A DNA stretch of 64,000 nt from contig NZ_CP032347.1 in the NCBI RefSeq assembly GCF_005222205.1, positions 735,001 through 799,000 of the forward strand, in the 5' to 3' direction. The position numbers and the translations under genes were made by a program. This document shows positions 42,400 to 51,486 of the stretch, in pieces. The stretch is from Azospirillum brasilense (GTDB lineage: Bacteria > Pseudomonadota > Alphaproteobacteria > Azospirillales > Azospirillaceae). The notes under the pieces are model-generated. The model was not told the origin of the DNA. It saw only the letters and a list, made by a program, of their open reading frames with translations, and did no database searches. The stretch's first letter is position 1, and every line of letters begins with the position of its first letter.

Positions 42400-42492
42400 G
42401 GCGCGCGGTCCTTCAGCGGTGTCTTCCTCCAACCGCTCAGGCCAGCCAAAATTCCGTCTATACTCAGCGACAATCCGCTTTAGGGTGGGGCC

Positions 42493-43479
42493 TCACGCCG
42501 TCGCGGCGTCCGAATGGGTCGCTGCGCGCACCCGGCGGTGGAAGGACGGCGGCACCACGCAGGTCCCGAAGAACATCAGGTAATGCCGCATCTTCGGGTC
42601 GCCCGCCCGCGTCGCCTCGGCCAGCAGGCGGCGGACGGCGTTCCAGTCACCCTCGCGGCGGGCCATGCCGACGACCTTGGTCATCAGGAAGGCGGCGTAG
42701 GCGTTGCCGGTCATCAGCGGACGGTGCGTGCGCGCCCATTCGAAGGCCTGGCGCCAGTCGTCCACCGAATGCAGCGAGGCGCGGCCCTCGTCAATCTCCA
42801 CGAAGCACAGCGGCTCGTCGACGAAGACCAACTCCGCGCCCGGCTGGTCGAGCGCGCGGAACAGCCAGCCCCAATCCTCGAAATGGCGGTAGTCCGGCAT
42901 CGGCACGGCGAGCGCCAGAGAGCGCGGCACCATGATCGTCGGGGTTGCGAGATAGCCGGGGCGGGACAGCGGGCTGCGGCGGTCGATCAGGTAGTCGCTG
43001 ATCGGCTCGCCCGGCTCCGGCCGGCGCTGCGGCCAGACGTAGCGGCGCTCCCCGATGCTGACGCTGGTGCTGCAGGAGACCACCGGCAACTTGGCGCCCG
43101 ACGCCTTGGCGGCGGCGAGCTGCCGTTCCAGCTTCTCCGGCGCCCAGGAATCATCGTCGTCCAGGAAGGCGATCCACTCGCCGAGCGCCGCCTGCACGCC
43201 GGCGTTGCGCGCCCCCGCGGGGCCGAGCGAGGCCGGGTTCTGCACGATGCGCAGGCGGCGGTCCTCCACCGCCTCCAGCGCCGCGACGGTCGCCGGGTCC
43301 GGCCCGTCGACGACGACGACGATCTCCAGATGCTGAAGCGTCTGGGCGCGCACGCTCTCCACGGCGTTCAGCACGAGATGCGGGCGGTTGCGCGTCGGGA
43401 TGACCGCGCTGACGGTGACGGGCGGGGCTTCCGCCGTCCCGCCCTTCGCCTTTCCGCCGTTCACCTCAACGTCCTTCAT
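42493..43479 (-). CDS. Glycosyltransferase family 2
   Basis: The 328-residue GT-A enzyme begins after a short polar leader with VTVSAVIPTRNRPHLVLNAV. The nucleotide-sugar binding site is FLDDDDSWAPEKLERQL, where the aspartates bind the metal. EDWGWLFRALDQ gives the ED acceptor motif. It transfers a sugar to the growing exopolysaccharide unit on the cytoplasmic face. Its ATG overlaps the stop of the preceding glycosyltransferase (ATGA at 43476-43479). It is the last gene of the cluster before the IS element; whether the operon once extended further is unknown. Confidence 0.9.
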   Translation of the reverse strand: MKDVEVNGGKAKGGTAEAPPVTVSAVIPTRNRPHLVLNAVESVRAQTLQHLEIVVVVDGPDPATVAALEAVEDRRLRIVQNPASLGPAGARNAGVQAALGEWIAFLDDDDSWAPEKLERQLAAAKASGAKLPVVSCSTSVSIGERRYVWPQRRPEPGEPISDYLIDRRSPLSRPGYLATPTIMVPRSLALAVPMPDYRHFEDWGWLFRALDQPGAELVFVDEPLCFVEIDEGRASLHSVDDWRQAFEWARTHRPLMTGNAYAAFLMTKVVGMARREGDWNAVRRLLAEATRAGDPKMRHYLMFFGTCVVPPSFHRRVRAATHSDAATA

Positions 43480-44399
43480 CGCTTGTACTCCAGATATTGG
43501 AAGCCCATCAGGCCGTAGAGATAGCCGCTGCCGACGCAGATCTTCTGGAGCCGGCGGATTGGCCAGCTCGTGTCGAAGGCCATCACCATCGGCACCAGCG
43601 GCAGGGCGGCAATGTTCAGCGCGATGTGCGCGAGGCCCAGCGTGGAGCGCTTCACCAGCGTGCGGCGCTGGCCGTTCAGCTTGGCCTCGGTCAGCGACAC
43701 GCAGGTGCCGAGCCGGAAGGCGCGGCGCAGAATCCAGCGCGCGGTCATGCGGCTGGCCGGCACATGCTCCTCGATGGTCGCCTCATCGCACCAGACGATG
43801 CGATGGCCCTGGCGTCGGATCTGCTCGAAGAACAGCACGTCGCTGCCACCGGACAGGCTCAGCTCCGGATCGAAGCGCACGCCGCCCTTCAGGATGGAGC
43901 GGCGGAACAGCACATTGCCGGTCGCGCAATAGGCCGGCTCGCTGCCCGTGGGCATCCGCTGCAGGTCGTGGAAGCGGCCCTTGGTCAGCCAGTCGGGCGG
44001 ACGCTTCTCGTAGATCGGCAGGACGGGGCCGGCGACCACGGCGGCGCCGGTGCGCTCCATGGCCGTCACCAGCCAGTCCAGCCAGCCGGGGCTCGCCACC
44101 TCGTCGTCGTCGATGAAGGCGATCAGGTCGGCGTCCGTGGTTTCGTCCAGGCAACGGTTGCGGGCGGCGGGAATGCCCGGCACCGGCTCCGCCGCGTAGC
44201 GGATGGGGAAGCGCCAGTCCTGCGCCATCTCGCGGCACAGCGGTTCGGCGGAGCGCGCCGGGTCGTTGTCCACCACCAGCACTTCGACGTCCAGCGGGGC
44301 GTCGGGGTTGAAGGTCAGCCCCTCCAGCGACAGCAACGTGCGGTGAAGATCCTTCGGCCTGCGGTAGGTGCACACGCAAACCACCAGCTTTTTCGACAT
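43476..44399 (-). CDS. Glycosyltransferase family 2
   Basis: The 307-residue enzyme starts MSKKLVVCVCTYRRPKDLHR. The sugar-nucleotide site is AFIDDDEVASPGWLDW (DDD). GGSDVLFFEQIRRQGH is the acceptor-binding motif. A hydrophobic stretch near residues 260-285 may sit on the membrane. ATG 44399 is preceded by AAGGAAC. It lies 35 bases after the flippase stop and is coupled to the next glycosyltransferase. The sugar is not predictable. Confidence 0.9.
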   Translation of the reverse strand: MSKKLVVCVCTYRRPKDLHRTLLSLEGLTFNPDAPLDVEVLVVDNDPARSAEPLCREMAQDWRFPIRYAAEPVPGIPAARNRCLDETTDADLIAFIDDDEVASPGWLDWLVTAMERTGAAVVAGPVLPIYEKRPPDWLTKGRFHDLQRMPTGSEPAYCATGNVLFRRSILKGGVRFDPELSLSGGSDVLFFEQIRRQGHRIVWCDEATIEEHVPASRMTARWILRRAFRLGTCVSLTEAKLNGQRRTLVKRSTLGLAHIALNIAALPLVPMVMAFDTSWPIRRLQKICVGSGYLYGLMGFQYLEYKR

Positions 44400-44434
44400 G
44401 GTGCCTGTTCCTTCCTCACGCCTGTTCATGGTGT

Positions 44435-45868
44435 TCATGCCGGGGATCGGGTGCGTTTCAGCCGGGCCAGCGCGATCCGCACCTGACCCATCAGGTTGGC
44501 GGGATTGAGCACGGCCAGGGCCAGCAGATAGAGGCTGCCCGCCGGGGCGAGCTGGACGAGCAGCAGGTCGCTTTCCATCGCCGCGATCTTCAGCCCGGCG
44601 GCGAAGAGCAGGGCGGCGGTGGTCACCTTCAGAAGATCCTTCACCGGCACCGCCAGCACGCCGGCCCGCGGCATCAGGATGACCGCGGCCACCACCCAGC
44701 CGAGCTGCGCCGCCAGCGAGCCGTAGGCCGCCCCGATCACCCCGAAGCGGGGGATCAGGAACAGGTTGGCGCCGATGTTCAGCACCGCCGTCAGCATGGT
44801 CAGCTTCAGGATGTAGCCGGTCTTCTTGGTCAGGTGCAGCGACAGGTCGAAGTGATAGATGCGCAGGATGCTGATGAAGACCGACAGGGCGACGAGCGGC
44901 ATGATCGCCGCCCCGGTCTCGCGGTACGCCTCGCCGAGCAGCAGCCCGACGATGCCCTGGGCGGAGATGACCTCCATCAGCACCAGGGGCAGGCAGACCA
45001 GCAGGAGGATCGTCAGGTTCTGCGCCATGATCGGCCGCGCGGCGCGAGGGCCGGCGCTGTCGAAGGCGCGCGACGCCATCGGCAGCGTGACCAGCGAGGC
45101 CGCCGAGGCCACCAGCATGATCGGCTGCTTGGCGAGGTCGAAGGCCATGGCGTAGGCGCCGGCCGCCGCCTCGCCGATGAACCAGTAGATCAGGAAGCGG
45201 TCGGCGAAATCGAGCGCCCAGCCGACCATCAGGCTGAGCATCAGCGGGCCGCCGAAGGTCAGCAGGAGGCCGACACGCTCCCGCGCCGGCCAGCGCAGCG
45301 AGATGCCCTTGAGGTCGGAGCGCAGCCAGATCGCCGTGACCAGCAGGAAGCCGATGCTGGTGCCGAGCAGCAGCCCCTCCTCCTTCCAGCCGATCAGCAC
45401 GAAGGCGGAGCCGAGCGCCAGCCCGAACAGCGCCTTGGCGAAGGACTTGGCCGCGAAGACCGAGCCCTTCAGCCGCGCCCGCGACATCTGGATCGACAGG
45501 TCGAACCAGGAGATCAGGATCGCGATCACCGGCAGGTACAGCACATAGTCGATGCCGTTCATGCCGGGATAGAAGGCCACCACCGCGCCCAGGATGGCGA
45601 GCACCCCGCAGGCCACCACCAGGAAGGCGGTGACCACGGTGGAAAGCCAGGCGTCCCGCTCCGCCGCGTCGCCGCCGCACTTGCGCAGGACGAACAGGCC
45701 CATCCAAGAGAAGCCGCAGGCGTTGATCGCCGCCGCCGCCGCCATGACCAGGGCGTAATGGCCGTAGGCCTCCGGCGTGACGATGCGCGAGAAGACCGCG
45801 ACCGCCGCGAAGCCCAGGACGCCGACGGCGATCCGGGTCGCGAAGAAGGCGAAGCCGCTCGACATCAT
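44435..45868 (-). CDS. Wzx-type polysaccharide flippase
   Basis: The 477-residue membrane protein has about 12-14 hydrophobic segments and the Wzx/MurJ-superfamily pattern. It starts MMSSGFAFFATRIAVGVLGF, a first helix with an arginine, followed by FSRIVTPEAYGHYALVMAA, the family's usual second segment. It would flip the lipid-linked repeat unit to the periplasm for polymerisation. ATG 45868 overlaps the stop of the polymerase gene (ATGA), which fixes the start. Confidence 0.9.
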   Translation of the reverse strand: MMSSGFAFFATRIAVGVLGFAAVAVFSRIVTPEAYGHYALVMAAAAAINACGFSWMGLFVLRKCGGDAAERDAWLSTVVTAFLVVACGVLAILGAVVAFYPGMNGIDYVLYLPVIAILISWFDLSIQMSRARLKGSVFAAKSFAKALFGLALGSAFVLIGWKEEGLLLGTSIGFLLVTAIWLRSDLKGISLRWPARERVGLLLTFGGPLMLSLMVGWALDFADRFLIYWFIGEAAAGAYAMAFDLAKQPIMLVASAASLVTLPMASRAFDSAGPRAARPIMAQNLTILLLVCLPLVLMEVISAQGIVGLLLGEAYRETGAAIMPLVALSVFISILRIYHFDLSLHLTKKTGYILKLTMLTAVLNIGANLFLIPRFGVIGAAYGSLAAQLGWVVAAVILMPRAGVLAVPVKDLLKVTTAALLFAAGLKIAAMESDLLLVQLAPAGSLYLLALAVLNPANLMGQVRIALARLKRTRSPA

Positions 45869-47295
45869 GACCGCGACTCCGCCACCGGGATGCCGTTCTG
45901 CAGCTTGGGCCGCCGTCCCGCCGACGGACGCGGCGTCAGGGCATGGACGTGGACCGTCTTGGCCAGCCGCGTCTGGAAGGCGGTGAAGAGGAACCACAGC
46001 AGGCCGTTCTGGATCAGCAGGCTGCTTTCCGCGACGTTGCCGAGCAGGAGCATCATGGCGAAGACGATGTGCCAGCGCGCCGCCCCGCTGCGGTCGACCG
46101 GGACGATCCGGGCGATCCGCGACAGGTAGATCACATAGGCCACCAGGAAGAGGCCGAGGCCGAGCAGGCCGACGTCCAGCGTCGTCTGGATGAAGCCGTT
46201 GTGGGCGTGGATGTCGAAGCGGCCCGAGGTGCGCCAGAACAGCGCGCCCGGCGCGTCCAGCCCCGACCAGAAAGCGCTGAAGCCGTAGCCCAGCACCGGC
46301 TGCTGCTCGATCATCCGGATCGCGAAGTCCCAGATCAGCGTGCGCCCGGTCAGCGTGATGTCGCGGCCGAGCAGCGCGGTGATGCTTTCCAGGTTCAGCA
46401 GCGCGAAGATGGCGGCCAGCATGATGACCATGGTGCCGCCGTACAGCTCCAGCGCCAGCGACCCGGCGTCCTGCCGGTGGGTCACCAGCATGACCAGCGT
46501 CATGCCGGCCGTGGCGACGATCAGCGCCGTGGCGGAGCCGGACATGGCGAGACAGCCGGCCATGATGGCGAAGGTGCCCAGCCGCCAGACCAGCGCCATG
46601 GTGTCGGTCACCGGGCGGGAGCGCAGGACGAACAGCCCGGCGGTCAGGCCGAAGGCCATGGCGTCGCCCAGGCCGTTCTTGTGGGAGAAGACGCCGCGCC
46701 ACTGCGATCCCTGCTCCGCCGGCATCAGGCCGTAGCTCGGCAGGCCGATCGCCAGAAGCGCGCTCAGCACCGCCAGCACGAAGACCGCGCGGTGGATCAG
46801 CCGGGCCAGCGCGACCTCGCCGTAGGACAGGCCGACATAGAGGCCGAAGATGGTCGTGCCGACCAGGGCCACGCTGCGGCGGATGGTCAGCGACGGGTCA
46901 TGCGACCACTGGCTGGACGCGATGGCCAGCACCACCATGAGCGCCATGGGAATGCTGAGATAGCGGAAGGCCCGGACGCCGTGGAGCATGACGATCCGCA
47001 GCAGGGCCGTGGCGTAGAGCGCGGCGAAGATGAGCTGCTTGATGGTGTCGCCGGAGGATTCCGGCGCGCCGCCCGCGCGCAGGATGAAGCGCTGCGAGGG
47101 CGCGGACATCATCACCGACAGCAGCGCGTCCCACAGCAGGATCAGGCCGATGGCGCACACCACCTGATCGAACAGGCTGGGCGTGAGATCGGCGGCGCTG
47201 CGCAGGAGCGGCGTCCGTGGCCGGGCGGGCGGCGCGTCCGCAGCGGGCGCCGCCGCCAGAGCGGCTCGGTTTCGCGGAAATGGCGTTGCACTCAT
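45865..47295 (-). CDS. Wzy/ExoQ-like polysaccharide polymerase
   Basis: The 476-residue membrane protein has about ten hydrophobic segments and the O-antigen ligase/polymerase loop. WRGVFSHKNGLGDAMAF is the HKN motif seen in ExoQ-type EPS polymerases. LTGRTLIWDFAIRMIEQQPV and FDIHAHNGFIQTTLDVGLLG complete the periplasmic region. It links repeat units in the periplasm. It is coupled to the flippase by a four-base overlap and separated from the Wzc gene by two strong hairpins (47312-47376). Confidence 0.9.
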   Translation of the reverse strand: MSATPFPRNRAALAAAPAADAPPARPRTPLLRSAADLTPSLFDQVVCAIGLILLWDALLSVMMSAPSQRFILRAGGAPESSGDTIKQLIFAALYATALLRIVMLHGVRAFRYLSIPMALMVVLAIASSQWSHDPSLTIRRSVALVGTTIFGLYVGLSYGEVALARLIHRAVFVLAVLSALLAIGLPSYGLMPAEQGSQWRGVFSHKNGLGDAMAFGLTAGLFVLRSRPVTDTMALVWRLGTFAIMAGCLAMSGSATALIVATAGMTLVMLVTHRQDAGSLALELYGGTMVIMLAAIFALLNLESITALLGRDITLTGRTLIWDFAIRMIEQQPVLGYGFSAFWSGLDAPGALFWRTSGRFDIHAHNGFIQTTLDVGLLGLGLFLVAYVIYLSRIARIVPVDRSGAARWHIVFAMMLLLGNVAESSLLIQNGLLWFLFTAFQTRLAKTVHVHALTPRPSAGRRPKLQNGIPVAESRS

Positions 47296-47311
47296 CCTGT
47301 TCCCCCGATGA

Positions 47312-47376
47312 ACCCCCGGGTCAACTCCTGCCCGGGGGTACGGAAACGCCCGGCCGCCGGGGCGCCGGGCGTTTCC
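47312..47376 (-). terminator. Double hairpin between wzc and wzy: attenuator or partial terminator
   Basis: Reading the minus strand, a perfect 13-bp stem comes first (47342-47354 with 47364-47376, GGAAACGCCCGGC and its complement). A perfect 9-bp stem follows (47312-47320 with 47331-47339, ACCCCCGGG). Neither is followed by a T-run, so full intrinsic termination is doubtful; partial attenuation or transcript protection is more likely. Confidence 0.55.
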
Positions 47377-47391
47377 GCCGTCACGTCATGG

Positions 47392-49644
47392 TCAGCGCGT
47401 GTAGTAGCGGCGCGCCTCGTTCATGCCGTAGGCCTCTTCCGACGCGTCGGTGCGGGCCAGCTTCTTCAGGTCCACCCGGCTCAGCACGACGCTGGTCACG
47501 TCGCGGCCCAGTTCGGTCAGCCGGTCGATGGCCCGCTGGACGACGGCGCGCGGCGTCTGCTCCCAGCGCACCACGAACAGGCATTCCGTCGCCGACCGGG
47601 TCAGCACGCCCGCGTCCGCCACGACCGCCATCGGCGGGGTGTCGAGGATGACGCAGTCGTATTCGAGCGAGGCGAACTTGATGATGCTCGCCAGCTTCTC
47701 CGACCCCAGGAGCTCCTGCGGGTGGTCGCAATGCGGGCGGCCGACGACATAGTGCAGTCCGCTGCGGCCATCCACCTGGACGACGTCGTTCCACTCCGCC
47801 TTGCCGACGATCAGATCGCTCAGGTCGCCCGGGGCGTTGTCGCCCAGCACGTTCCCGATGCGCGGGCAGCGCAGGTCGCATTCCAGCAGCAGGACCCGCC
47901 GGCCGGACGCCGCCAGCATGCGCGCCAGGGTCAGGCAGACGGTGGTCTTGCCCTCGCCGGGAACGGCGGAGGTGACCATCACCACGGAGCCGGTGTTCAG
48001 GGCGCCGCGGGCGTAGAGCGACACGCCGATGGCGCGCACCGCCTCGCTGTACTCCGACCGCGGACGGTCGAGGACATAGTCTTCCGGCTTGGCGTTCTTG
48101 TGATGCGGCAGGGACGGCACCAGCCCGATGGCCGGCACGCCGATCGTCTCCTCCACATGCTGGGTGTTGCGGAAGGTCTTGTTCAGATGGTCGCGCAGGA
48201 AGGCCAGGAACATGCCGATCAGCAGGCCCACGGCCAGACCGCCGCCGACGAACAGCTTCTTGCCCGGGGTCGACGGCTCCAGCGGCGGCTCCGCCTTGGA
48301 GACGACGCGGGCGTCGCGCTGCTGAAGGTCGTCCTGCTCGCGCGTTTCGACGAGACGCTGGAGCAGCCCTTCATAGACGCGGCGGTTGGCGTCGGCCTCG
48401 CGCTGCAGCTGGGCCAGGCGGACGTTGGCGCCCAGCTCCCCGGCGGTCTCGGCGGTCAGCTTCTTCAACGCGGCCTCAAGCTCGCGCTCGCGGGCGCGGG
48501 CGATCTCGACCTCGTTGTTGATCACCGCCATGATCTTGGTGGCTTCCTCGCGCATCTTCTGGCGCAGGTTCGTCAACTGGTTGACGTAGGCCTGCACCGC
48601 CGGATGCTGGTCGCCGTAGCGGGTGCGGTATTCGGCGAGCCGCCGCGCGATGCCCGATTCCTCCTCGCCCAGCCGCTGGATCAGCGGCGAGCCGAGCACC
48701 TCGGCCGCGTTGCCCTCGGTCGGGCTGCGCGCGACGATGCGGGCGTTCTGCGCCCGCGCCTCCGCCCGGCCACGCTCCGTCTGGGCGACGACCAGGGCGC
48801 GGTTCAGCTCGGCCAACTGCTGCGACAGGAAGGTCTCGCCGCCGGCGCTGCCGAGCACGAGGCCCTGCTGCGCGCGGTAGTCCTGCACCGCCTTGTCCGA
48901 CACCTCGACCTGGGCGCGCAGCTCGTTGATGCGGTCCTCCAGCCACTTGTTGGCCTGCTGGGTGACCTCCTGCTTGGTCTGGAGCTGGTCGAGCAGATAC
49001 TCGTCCACGAAGGCGTTGGCGATGCGCGCCGCCTTTTCCGCCTCCTTCGCCTTGAAGGAGACGACGATGGTGTAGGACTGGGCGTCGCTGGTCGCCGACA
49101 GGCCGCGGCGGACGTCGGCGATGACCGCCGCACGCTCCTTCTCCGCAGTCGTCGGCTCCTTCACACCGATTCCGGCGGAGTTCAGATAGCCGGTGATCTG
49201 CTGCTGCAGCGGCGACAGGTCGTAGCCGATGGTGTCGTTGATCCCGGCGATGGCCCGGTCGATGGCCGAAGGCCGTTCGATGGCGCCGTTGAACTCCGGG
49301 TCATGGACCAGCCCAAGCCGGTCCACCACCTTGGCGGCGGTGGCGCTGGAGGTGATCATGTCGATTTCGGTCCGGATCGCCGCCGCCTCGCGCGGCAGGT
49401 TGGAGATCACGGCGTTGATGTCCGTGACCTCCGTCGTGCGCGGGTCGATGATGAGCACGGCCTGGCTGGTGAACCGCGGCTCATAGAGCAGGGCACCGGT
49501 GGTGGCCAGCGCGGTGCAGCACAGGACGCTGGCGATGATCGTGCTCCGGCGCCGGCGCAGCACCTGGAGGAGGTCGCGGAGCGCGACCTCCCGGGTGCTG
49601 GCTTCGGACCCCAGGGCTCCGTCTACATGAGTGTACGCGGCCAT
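47392..49644 (-). CDS. Wzc-type polysaccharide co-polymerase with tyrosine-kinase domain
   Basis: The 750-residue protein joins a Wzz domain to a bacterial tyrosine kinase. TM1 lies at about 33-55, a long periplasmic coiled-coil region follows, and TM2 at about 463-485 (KKLFVGGGLAVGLLIGMFLAF). The kinase motifs are Walker A SAVPGEGKTT (about 556-565), A' VLLLECDLRCPR and Walker B DCVILDTPPM. The C-terminal tyrosine cluster is short (EEAYGMNEARRYYTR, three tyrosines). It controls chain length and export together with an outer-membrane Wza pore, which is not encoded here. The upstream nucleotide-sugar dehydrogenase lies 43 bases away on the same strand. Confidence 0.92.
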   Translation of the reverse strand: MAAYTHVDGALGSEASTREVALRDLLQVLRRRRSTIIASVLCCTALATTGALLYEPRFTSQAVLIIDPRTTEVTDINAVISNLPREAAAIRTEIDMITSSATAAKVVDRLGLVHDPEFNGAIERPSAIDRAIAGINDTIGYDLSPLQQQITGYLNSAGIGVKEPTTAEKERAAVIADVRRGLSATSDAQSYTIVVSFKAKEAEKAARIANAFVDEYLLDQLQTKQEVTQQANKWLEDRINELRAQVEVSDKAVQDYRAQQGLVLGSAGGETFLSQQLAELNRALVVAQTERGRAEARAQNARIVARSPTEGNAAEVLGSPLIQRLGEEESGIARRLAEYRTRYGDQHPAVQAYVNQLTNLRQKMREEATKIMAVINNEVEIARARERELEAALKKLTAETAGELGANVRLAQLQREADANRRVYEGLLQRLVETREQDDLQQRDARVVSKAEPPLEPSTPGKKLFVGGGLAVGLLIGMFLAFLRDHLNKTFRNTQHVEETIGVPAIGLVPSLPHHKNAKPEDYVLDRPRSEYSEAVRAIGVSLYARGALNTGSVVMVTSAVPGEGKTTVCLTLARMLAASGRRVLLLECDLRCPRIGNVLGDNAPGDLSDLIVGKAEWNDVVQVDGRSGLHYVVGRPHCDHPQELLGSEKLASIIKFASLEYDCVILDTPPMAVVADAGVLTRSATECLFVVRWEQTPRAVVQRAIDRLTELGRDVTSVVLSRVDLKKLARTDASEEAYGMNEARRYYTR

Positions 49645-49687
49645 CCCATTCTCCTGAGGATCGGTCGGTTAGGGTCCAGGCCGGCGG

Positions 49688-51082
49688 TCAGCCCTTCACG
49701 ATCTTCTCGTCGACGATGCCCGCCTTGCCGAAGGCGTTGCGGGTGTCGACGATCAGCGGCAGCCCGTCCAGGAAGGCCTTCAGGTCGAAGGAGTCGTGGT
49801 CGGTGCACAGGATCGCGGCATCGAAGGCGCCTTGCTGGATTTCCTCCAGCGCGACCGACGGCGTGCCGGCCATGCGGGCGAGACGGCGCGTCTCCGGAAG
49901 CTCCGGCACATGCGGGTCGTAGTAGAAGACCTCGCAGCCGCGGTCCTGGAGAAGATCGATGATCTTCAGCGCCGGGCTTTCGCGCATGTCCTCGATGTTC
50001 TTCTTGTAGGCGACGCCCAGAACGAGGATGCGCGACCCGCGCAGCGCGCGGCCCAGCTTGGAGTCCATGGCCTGGGACAGCCGCTCCACCACGTAATGCG
50101 GCATGCGGGTGTTGATCTCGCCGGCCAGCTCGATGAAGCGGGTGGCGACGTCGAACTCGCGGGCCTTCCAGGTCAGGTAGAAGGGGTCGATCGGGATGCA
50201 GTGACCGCCCAGGCCGGGGCCGGGGTAGAAGGGCATGTAGCCGAAGGGCTTGGTCTTGGCGCCCTCGATCACTTCCCAGACGTCGATGCCCATCGCGTCG
50301 TAGACGACCTTCAGCTCGTTGACGAGCGCGATGTTGACGCAGCGGAAGATGTTCTCGGTCAGCTTCACCGCCTCGGCCGCTTCCAGCGACGAGACCGGGA
50401 TCACGCGCTCCAGCGCGCGGCCGTACATCGAGCAGGCGATGCGCAGCGCGTTGGGGTCCTCGCCGCCGACGATCTTCGGGATGCGGGCGGTGGTGAAGGT
50501 CTCGTTGCCCGGGTCCTCGCGCTCCGGCGAGAAGGCCAGCAGGAAATCCGTGCCGCTGACGAGGCCGGTCTTCTCCAGGATCGGGCGCACGACTTCGCGC
50601 GTCGTGCCGGGGTAGGTGGTCGATTCGAGGACGATCAGCTGGCCGGGGCGCAGCACCTGGGCGATCTGCCGGGTGGTGACCTCGATGCAGCTCATGTCCG
50701 GTTCGCGGTTGCGGGTCAGCGGCGTCGGCACGCAGATGACGATGGCGTCCATGTCGGCCAGCGACTGGAAGTTCGCCGTGGCCGTGAAGCGGCCCTCCTC
50801 CAGCATCCCGCGGACCTCGTCGGTCGACACGGTGCCGATGTAGGAGGTGCCGCCGTTCAGGCTGGCGACCTTTTCCGGGTCGATGTCGAAGCCCGTCACC
50901 GAGAAGCCGGCCCGCGCGAACAGCCGCGCCAGAGGCAGGCCGACGTAACCCAGGCCGATGACGCCGACGCTGGCGGTGCCCGCCGCGATCTTCGACTCCA
51001 GGGTCGCCAGAGCTTCCGGAATGCCGGACGTGCCGACCGAACCCCCGCTCACCAACAGGTCGGCAAACTCATTGCTCGACAT
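49688..51082 (-). CDS. UDP-sugar 6-dehydrogenase (UDP-GlcNAc/ManNAc type, WbpA-like)
   Basis: The 464-residue NAD-dependent enzyme oxidises C6 of a UDP-hexose to a uronic acid. The Rossmann start is VGVIGLGYVGLPLA near residues 39-52. VICVPTPLTRNREPD is typical of the WbpA/TviB group. GPGLGGHCIPIDPFYL contains the catalytic C295. PALKIIDLLQDRGCEVFYYDPH marks the C-terminal domain. Acetylated substrates (UDP-GlcNAc or UDP-ManNAc) are more likely than UDP-glucose, but this is inference. It supplies an acidic sugar for the exopolysaccharide and would be the first gene of the 51082-42493 unit. Confidence 0.88.
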   Translation of the reverse strand: MSSNEFADLLVSGGSVGTSGIPEALATLESKIAAGTASVGVIGLGYVGLPLARLFARAGFSVTGFDIDPEKVASLNGGTSYIGTVSTDEVRGMLEEGRFTATANFQSLADMDAIVICVPTPLTRNREPDMSCIEVTTRQIAQVLRPGQLIVLESTTYPGTTREVVRPILEKTGLVSGTDFLLAFSPEREDPGNETFTTARIPKIVGGEDPNALRIACSMYGRALERVIPVSSLEAAEAVKLTENIFRCVNIALVNELKVVYDAMGIDVWEVIEGAKTKPFGYMPFYPGPGLGGHCIPIDPFYLTWKAREFDVATRFIELAGEINTRMPHYVVERLSQAMDSKLGRALRGSRILVLGVAYKKNIEDMRESPALKIIDLLQDRGCEVFYYDPHVPELPETRRLARMAGTPSVALEEIQQGAFDAAILCTDHDSFDLKAFLDGLPLIVDTRNAFGKAGIVDEKIVKG

Positions 51083-51486
51083 AAGACGTCTCCTTTTCCG
51101 ACTCTCTTGTTCGTAGAGGTTTCACCGTTATTCGCGCTGTATGGCAGAGATCAAATTCACCGACACAAAACCGAAGCCAAGGTCCGGTTCTGACATCGGG
51201 CCTTGGCTTTTGCTGTTCATAAGACTGATCGATCGGCGTTTCCTCTCACCGAATACATCAGGCTGCTTTGTCTAAGCACCCAGCAATCGTGATAGAAAAA
51301 GGGGGAGCCGTAAACGTCGTAAAAGGCCGAACTACCGTCAGTTGACCGAGTGACCTTTCTCGTGAGACTTTCGGGATGACCATCCCGAAAGTCGCTTTAT
51401 TAACCCCTTTTGAGTAACCACGGGCAGAATAGACGAAAGGAGCCGGACCGGCGCGTCGGCGGCCGGGCGGCTCCTTCGCACCGCGG
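51083..51486. promoter_or_regulatory. AT-richer intergenic region with two hairpins; no gene
   Basis: The 404-base gap is distinctly less GC-rich than its surroundings. Two hairpins are visible. AGCCAAGG (51176-51183) pairs with CCTTGGCT (51202-51209), followed by TTTG on the plus strand. GACTTTCGGGAT (51366-51377) pairs with ATCCCGAAAGTC (51382-51393), a perfect 12-bp stem. The second lies about 95 bases after the stop of the GNAT-like gene and may end that transcript. The promoter of the 51082-42493 operon should be in the first half. No coding frame is convincing. Confidence 0.6.
51366..51393 (-). terminator. Hairpin downstream of the GNAT-like gene
   Basis: A perfect 12-bp stem with a four-base loop (GACC) lies 94 bases beyond the stop at 51487. 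No clear T-run follows on the minus strand, so its efficiency as a terminator is uncertain. Confidence 0.5.

Larger units (their letters stand above)
41421..42480 (-). mobile_element. IS630-family insertion sequence, complete
   Basis: The element is 1060 bp, flanked on both sides by the TA target duplication (41419-41420 and 42481-42482). Its terminal inverted repeats start AAGCGGATT at each end; over the first 24 bases 19 match (left AAGCGGATTTCGGCTCAGTT, right, read inward, AAGCGGATTGTCGCTGAGTA). It encodes a transposase in two overlapping frames joined by an A7 slip site. The catalytic residues and both ends are intact, so it may be active. Confidence 0.9.

Noticed and set aside
45943..49962. 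1339-codon plus-strand open frame opposite the Wzy and Wzc genes
   Set aside because: The translation has no domain signatures, and the minus strand encodes two clear polysaccharide proteins over the same bases.
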